Shown here in pieces: positions 60,213 through 64,000 of a stretch of 64,000 nucleotides of DNA. This DNA comes from Marinobacter sp. ELB17 (GTDB lineage Bacteria > Pseudomonadota > Gammaproteobacteria > Pseudomonadales > Oleiphilaceae). The notes under the pieces are model-generated. The model had not been told where the DNA came from, ran no database searches, and saw only the letters and a list, made by a program, of their open reading frames with translations. The first letter of the stretch is position 1; every line of letters starts with the position of its first letter. The DNA lies in assembly GCF_000169375.1 (NCBI RefSeq), contig NZ_AAXY01000014.1, positions 26,875 through 90,874 on the forward strand, written 5' to 3'. The position numbers were made by a program, and so were the translations under genes.

Positions 60213-61091
60213 TCAGAGTACGCCTGAGGCTTTCAGGGCATCTTCCACTTCGCCATGGAATGGTTCGCTGAGTACAGTCAATGGCAAGCGCAAGCCGTCA
60301 CCGATCAAGCCCATGCGTTGCAACGCCCATTTTACCGGAATCGGATTGGCTTCCAGGAACAGTTTGCGGTTCAGGAGCATCAGCAGTTCGTTCAGACGTT
60401 CGGCTTCTTCGCGATTGCCCGCAACAGCCGCCGTGCACAAATCAGCCATGGCCCGGGGGGCAACGTTGGCCGTTACCGATACGTTGCCTTTGGCACCGGC
60501 CAGCATCAGTTCCATGGCGGTTGCGTCGTCACCCGAATAGACGTCCAAACGGCCTTTTACCGCTTGAATTAACTCGGCGCCGCGGGGAATATTGCCGGTG
60601 GCGTCTTTAATGGCGATGATGTTGGGAATATCGGCCAGACGAACCACGGTTTCGTTCAGCATATCGCAGGCGGTGCGGCCAGGCACGTTGTAAAGCATTT
60701 GCTTCATCATCGGGACGGCTTCGGCGATGGTGCGAAAATGCTGGTACAGGCCTTCTTGGGTCGGCTTATTGTAATAAGGCACCACTAACAGGCAGGCATC
60801 GGCTCCCAGCTTGTGGGCCGCGGACGTGAGCGCAATGGCTTCGCGGGTACTGTTGCCGCCGGTTCCGGCAATCACCGGAATGCGACCATTTACCCGTTTG
60901 ATGATGTGGCCGATGGTTTTACAGTGCTCTTCCGGGTCCAGAGTCGCAGACTCGCCGGTTGTGCCCACGGCAACGATGCCATGGGTGCCATTTTCAATGT
61001 GAAAGTCCACCAGTTTGTCCAGGTGCTCCCAATGAATGTCTCCATTTGGGTGCATAGGTGTGACAAGTGCGACAAGGCTACCCGTAATCAT
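60213..61091 (-). CDS. dapA: 4-hydroxy-tetrahydrodipicolinate synthase
   Basis: A 292-aa aldolase-fold enzyme that starts the lysine/diaminopimelate branch from pyruvate and aspartate semialdehyde. GSLVALVTPMHPNGDIHWEH, VAVGTTGESATLDPEEHCKT (Thr-Thr substrate site), AGTGGNSTREAIALTSAAHK, VVPYYNKPTQEGLYQHFRTI (Tyr), YNVPGRTACDM (Arg) and IAIKDATGNIPRG (Schiff-base Lys) are all there. Length 292 equals E. coli DapA. Divergent from bcp. Confidence 0.97.
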   Translation of the reverse strand: MITGSLVALVTPMHPNGDIHWEHLDKLVDFHIENGTHGIVAVGTTGESATLDPEEHCKTIGHIIKRVNGRIPVIAGTGGNSTREAIALTSAAHKLGADACLLVVPYYNKPTQEGLYQHFRTIAEAVPMMKQMLYNVPGRTACDMLNETVVRLADIPNIIAIKDATGNIPRGAELIQAVKGRLDVYSGDDATAMELMLAGAKGNVSVTANVAPRAMADLCTAAVAGNREEAERLNELLMLLNRKLFLEANPIPVKWALQRMGLIGDGLRLPLTVLSEPFHGEVEDALKASGVL

Positions 61092-61165
61092 AAAAGCTCC
61101 GTCCGAATAAAAGCGTTATGGTAATGTTGGGTACGAACTGACACAAGGGAATTAAAGGAGATGTC

Positions 61166-61633
61166 ATGCCATCCGTAGAACTGAACAAAACCATACCTGA
61201 CTTTGAAGCGACTGCTACCGGCGACCAGACGGTTCGCCTGGCCGATTTACGCGGCCGCAATGTGGTAATCTATTTTTACCCGAAAGACGACACCCCCGGC
61301 TGTACCACCGAGAGCCAAGACTTCCGCAACAACATGCAAGCCTTCACTGAACATGACACCGAGATTTTTGGCGTGTCCCGCGATGGCCTGAAATCCCACG
61401 ACAATTTCCGTGGCAAGTTCGAATTGTCGTTTCACCTGATTTCCGACGAAGACGAAAAGCTCTGTACTTTGTTCGACGTCATCAAGCTGAAAAAACTCTA
61501 CGGCAAAGAATACATGGGTATTGACCGCAGTACCTTTCTGATCGACGCCAAAGGCGTACTTCGTCAGGAATGGCGCGGCGTAAAAGTACCGGGCCATGTT
61601 GATGAGGTGCTCGCTGCAGTCAAAGCACTATAG
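61166..61633 (+). CDS. bcp: Thiol peroxidase Bcp (peroxiredoxin Q type)
   Basis: A 155-aa peroxiredoxin. DFEATATGDQTVRLADLRGR precedes the active site YPKDDTPGCTTESQDFRNN (peroxidatic Cys near residue 46, with Thr and the resolving-type Cys absent five residues later, where Asp/Arg stand). IFGVSRDGLKSHDNFRGKFE and YMGIDRSTFLIDAKGVLRQE follow. It reduces peroxides using thioredoxin or another thiol. AAAGGAG precedes the ATG. Confidence 0.94.
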   Translation: MPSVELNKTIPDFEATATGDQTVRLADLRGRNVVIYFYPKDDTPGCTTESQDFRNNMQAFTEHDTEIFGVSRDGLKSHDNFRGKFELSFHLISDEDEKLCTLFDVIKLKKLYGKEYMGIDRSTFLIDAKGVLRQEWRGVKVPGHVDEVLAAVKAL

Positions 61634-61646
61634 TCGTTATCTGCCT

Positions 61647-62720
61647 TTAGCGGTTGGTCGGTGCCGGGGGTAACTCCCGCACCGGCCAGGCGGCCACCAC
61701 CGCTTTCAGCATTGTGGCCAGAGGGATGGCAAAAAACACGCCCCAGAGCCCCCAGATCCCGCCGAAAAACAGAACCGCGACAATGATGGCGACCGGATGC
61801 AGGTTGTTTACTTCAGAAAACAGCACCGGCACCAACACGTTGCCGTCCAAAGCCTGAATGACACCGTATGCCACCATTATCCAGATAAACTGGCTGCCCC
61901 AGCCAAAGGCAAACAAGCCGATGATAGCCACTGGCACCGTGACAACTGCAGCACCAATATAAGGAATCACCACGCTCAGACCCACCAGCAAAGACAGCAA
62001 GGCGGCGTAAGGCATACCCAAAATTTTGAAGGTTATATAAGTGGTGGTTCCAACAATCAGGATCTCCAGGGCTTTGCCACGCACGTAGTTAGCGCATTGG
62101 AGATTCACTTCGTGCCAGATTTTGCGCATGGTTGCACGCTGCGGTGGCAACATGCGAGCGATAGAACCCAACAGAACGTCGCGGTCTTTCAGGAAGAAAA
62201 ATACCAGTATGGGCACCAGAACAGCGTATATCAACAGCGCAAACAGGTCCGGAATGCTGGACAGTGATGCTGTCACTAACCACTGAGTGGCTTGCCCGAC
62301 TTCGGTCGACACCTGCTGGTAGACAGTAGCTACGGCATCCAGCGACACCAACTGCGGGTAGCGCTCGGGCAAGAGTTCCAGATAGGACTGTAATTCACCG
62401 ATAATGCGCGGTGTTTCCCGGGCCAGATTGGACAACTGGGTCCACACCAGCGGCATAAGGCCGAAAATGGCGCCGGCCAAAATGCCGAGAAACAGCAAGA
62501 ACACAATCAGGATGGCCAGCGGTTCCGGCACTTTCCAGGCCAACATCTTGGTAACCAGGCCCTGAAGAATAAAGGCAACAATCAGCGAAGCAATGGCCGG
62601 GGCCAGCATAGCGCCAAACCAGATGACGAACATGGTGCCGACAATCAGAATAAGCCCAAGAATGACGGCTTCTTCATCTGAAAAGTATTTGTGGGCGAAT
62701 CCGCGCAATATTCTAACCAT
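61647..62720 (-). CDS. perM: AI-2E family transporter (PerM-like)
   Basis: A 357-aa membrane protein with about eight helices. Helices near residues 20-60 (VILGLILIVGTMFVIWFGAM, LAPAIASLIVAFILQGLV), a short loop with ILIVFLLFLGILAGAIFGLM, a helical periplasmic part, then LLIYAVLVPILVFFFLKDRD, the conserved AI-2E stretch (PIxFFFLKD), and NVLVPVLFSEVNNLHPVAII with GLWGVFFAIPLATMLKAVV near the end. Family members export signals or sodium; PerM itself has no firm substrate. It starts in TAATG coupling to tusA. Confidence 0.88.
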   Translation of the reverse strand: MVRILRGFAHKYFSDEEAVILGLILIVGTMFVIWFGAMLAPAIASLIVAFILQGLVTKMLAWKVPEPLAILIVFLLFLGILAGAIFGLMPLVWTQLSNLARETPRIIGELQSYLELLPERYPQLVSLDAVATVYQQVSTEVGQATQWLVTASLSSIPDLFALLIYAVLVPILVFFFLKDRDVLLGSIARMLPPQRATMRKIWHEVNLQCANYVRGKALEILIVGTTTYITFKILGMPYAALLSLLVGLSVVIPYIGAAVVTVPVAIIGLFAFGWGSQFIWIMVAYGVIQALDGNVLVPVLFSEVNNLHPVAIIVAVLFFGGIWGLWGVFFAIPLATMLKAVVAAWPVRELPPAPTNR

Positions 62721-62965
62721 TAATGGCTCCGCCTTACTGAATCGCCGCAGCGGATAATAAAACGGTACTGGCTGCCGTCAATGGCAGACTCCACCAGTTG
62801 ATGGGCAGACAAGGCGATAAACGCCGGAATGTCTCTGGCCGAGCCAGGATCTGTAGCAACCACTTCCAGCTGTTCGCCGGGGGCCATGGTGTTCAGTTCG
62901 AGTTTGGTTTTCAGCAAAGGCATCGGGCATTGCAGGCCCGATGCATCCAGAGTTCGATCAGCCAT
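62720..62965 (-). CDS. tusA: TusA-family sulfurtransferase
   Basis: An 81-aa SirA/TusA-like protein. The start ADRTLDASGLQCPMPLLKTK carries the conserved CPxP site with the persulfide Cys (residue 13). The small alpha/beta fold follows with PGEQLEVVATDPGSARDIPA and ends YRFIIRC. It carries sulfur for tRNA thiolation or related paths. The TAATG junction with the perM-like gene suggests a shared transcript. Confidence 0.9.
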   Translation of the reverse strand: MADRTLDASGLQCPMPLLKTKLELNTMAPGEQLEVVATDPGSARDIPAFIALSAHQLVESAIDGSQYRFIIRCGDSVRRSH

Positions 62966-63092
62966 GTTAAACGTTAACCCGTAACAGCGTTTGATTAATG
63001 AGCCGGCATTATGCCGCCAGTGTTATTGTATTGCATTAGAATCATTGGTTATGTGACGCTCAGAATATTCCGACACAGGATAGAACCCGAAC

Positions 63093-64000
63093 ATGAACAG
63101 CCTGAATGGCCACCTTCACTTCAATACCCTGCTCTGTGCGCTGCTGGCACTGACATTAACGGCTATGGGTGTCAGCACAGGCGCTGCTGCCCAGAGTCAG
63201 GGTAGCACGCTACCCACCATCGGCGGCACCGGTGGCGGCCTGATTGCGGGCCAGCAGGAAGCCGATATCGGCCGCCAGGTGCTGGTGTCGCTGCGGCGCT
63301 CTGCTCCGCAGATTACTGACCCTTTGGTTTATGACTACCTGAGCGCCATTCTTTACCGCCTGGTGCCAGCGGCGCCCCTGCAGAACCGTGACCTGACGCT
63401 GGCGCTGATTGATGACCCTGCCATCAATGCTTTTGCGGTGCCCGGCGGCATTGTAGGGGTAAACGGCGGTCTGTTTCTGTTTGCCCGCACCGAGCAGCAG
63501 TTTGCATCGGTGCTGGCCCACGAGCTGGCCCACCTTAGCCAACGCCATTTTGCCCGCCGCCTGGAACAGCAGCAAACCAGCACTCCGCTGACCATCGCCG
63601 GCCTGATTGCCGGTATTGTGCTAACAGCCGTTACCCAGTCTGACATTGGTATTGCCGCCATTGCCGGTACTCAGGCCCTGGCCATTCAGAATATGCTGGA
63701 ATACAGCCGCGCGAATGAGCAGGAAGCGGACCGGGTTGGGCTGGACATTCTTGCCAATGCAGGGCTAGACCCGCGGGGAATGCCGGAAATGTTTGAAATT
63801 ATGACGCGGCAAAACCGCTTGCAAGGCAACCGCGTGCCAGAGTACTTGTCTACCCATCCGCTAACCCAGAGCCGGGTTGCCGACACCCAGAACCGCGCCG
63901 AACAATACCCGTTAGAGCGCATCGAAGACAGCCCGGAATACCGTCTGATACGGGCCCGCCTGCAGGTGCATTATGCGGCTTCTGCGGCCGCTGCCATGAC
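63093..64000 (+). CDS. bepA: BepA-like M48 metalloprotease (3' part outside window)
   Basis: The frame from ATG 63093 stays open to the window end (302 codons seen). The signal peptide is LLCALLALTLTAMGVSTGAA (cut near AAAQ). The M48 domain holds SVLAHELAHLSQRHF, the HExxH zinc site (about residues 137-141), and EYSRANEQEADRVGLDILAN, the third ligand Glu. INAFAVPGGIVGVNGGLFLF is the usual lead-in. BepA is a periplasmic protease and chaperone for outer-membrane assembly with C-terminal TPR repeats, which would lie beyond the edge. It stands beside bamC-related genes. Confidence 0.92.
   Translation, partial: MNSLNGHLHFNTLLCALLALTLTAMGVSTGAAAQSQGSTLPTIGGTGGGLIAGQQEADIGRQVLVSLRRSAPQITDPLVYDYLSAILYRLVPAAPLQNRDLTLALIDDPAINAFAVPGGIVGVNGGLFLFARTEQQFASVLAHELAHLSQRHFARRLEQQQTSTPLTIAGLIAGIVLTAVTQSDIGIAAIAGTQALAIQNMLEYSRANEQEADRVGLDILANAGLDPRGMPEMFEIMTRQNRLQGNRVPEYLSTHPLTQSRVADTQNRAEQYPLERIEDSPEYRLIRARLQVHYAASAAAAM

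Noticed and set aside
61092..61165. Lysine riboswitch before dapA
   Set aside because: The gap to bcp is only 74 bp, too short for a lysine riboswitch, and no fitting stems are seen.

Overview
The window looks like chromosomal DNA of a marine gammaproteobacterium, most probably Marinobacter or a close relative. This is inferred from the gene set (bamC-dapA-bcp-perM neighbourhood, AcnD/PrpF-type methylcitrate operon, opgGHD, XrtA/PEP-CTERM polysaccharide locus) and not from any database search.

Layout. (1) About 1-19,160: the major part of an exosortase-A (XrtA)/PEP-CTERM exopolysaccharide locus. A long leftward operon, with many start/stop overlaps, encodes the initiating sugar transferase, Wza-like export lipoprotein, Wzz-like chain-length protein, a kinase-like protein with a ruined P-loop, an outer-membrane barrel, a WalW-like deacetylase, a carbamoyltransferase, GNAT and FemAB acyl/aminoacyl transferases, three glycosyltransferases, an asparagine-synthase-type amidotransferase, a chimeric short ORF and a membrane protein cut by the window edge. 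A rightward pair (deacetylase, AAA ATPase) leaves from the same promoter region. XrtA itself is not in the window. (2) 19,200-25,330: an accessory patch of toxin-antitoxin genes, intact, orphaned and broken, with repeated gene fragments, split by an acyl-CoA synthetase gene. (3) 25,400-35,090: methylcitrate (propionate) operon gntR-prpB-prpC-acnD-prpF-prpD, with a PEP-CTERM protein gene lying between prpF and prpD and arrays of a 25-bp palindrome in two intergenic gaps. (4) 35,091-41,931: opgG-(small orf)-opgH-opgD for periplasmic glucans, divergent galU (UDP-glucose supply) and tRNA-Val(GAC). (5) 41,932-48,700: a gene-poor stretch, an RpiR regulator divergent from an MFS transporter, a truncated GGDEF gene, an orphan higA, a DMT transporter, a ROK sugar kinase and a glutaredoxin. 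(6) 48,710-53,371: a MacA-MacB-TolC-type efflux operon. (7) 53,670-64,000: an RluA-like pseudouridine synthase, a second PEP-CTERM protein, a secreted protein, a UDP-sugar epimerase, an outer-membrane protein, purC, bamC, dapA, bcp, an AI-2E family transporter, tusA and the start of a BepA-like protease.

How the parts connect. Both PEP-CTERM substrates and the head of the polysaccharide operon carry a -24/-12 (sigma-54) type element, two of them sharing the core GGCATC-N-TTATTGC. This suggests one RpoN-dependent regulon that makes the polysaccharide and the proteins sorted with it, as described for PrsK/PrsR in other XrtA bacteria. Thirteen full copies of a GGGGAC...GTCCCC palindrome are scattered between genes. 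In one place the palindrome supplies the stop codon of a gene, and in another it is read as part of a protein tail.
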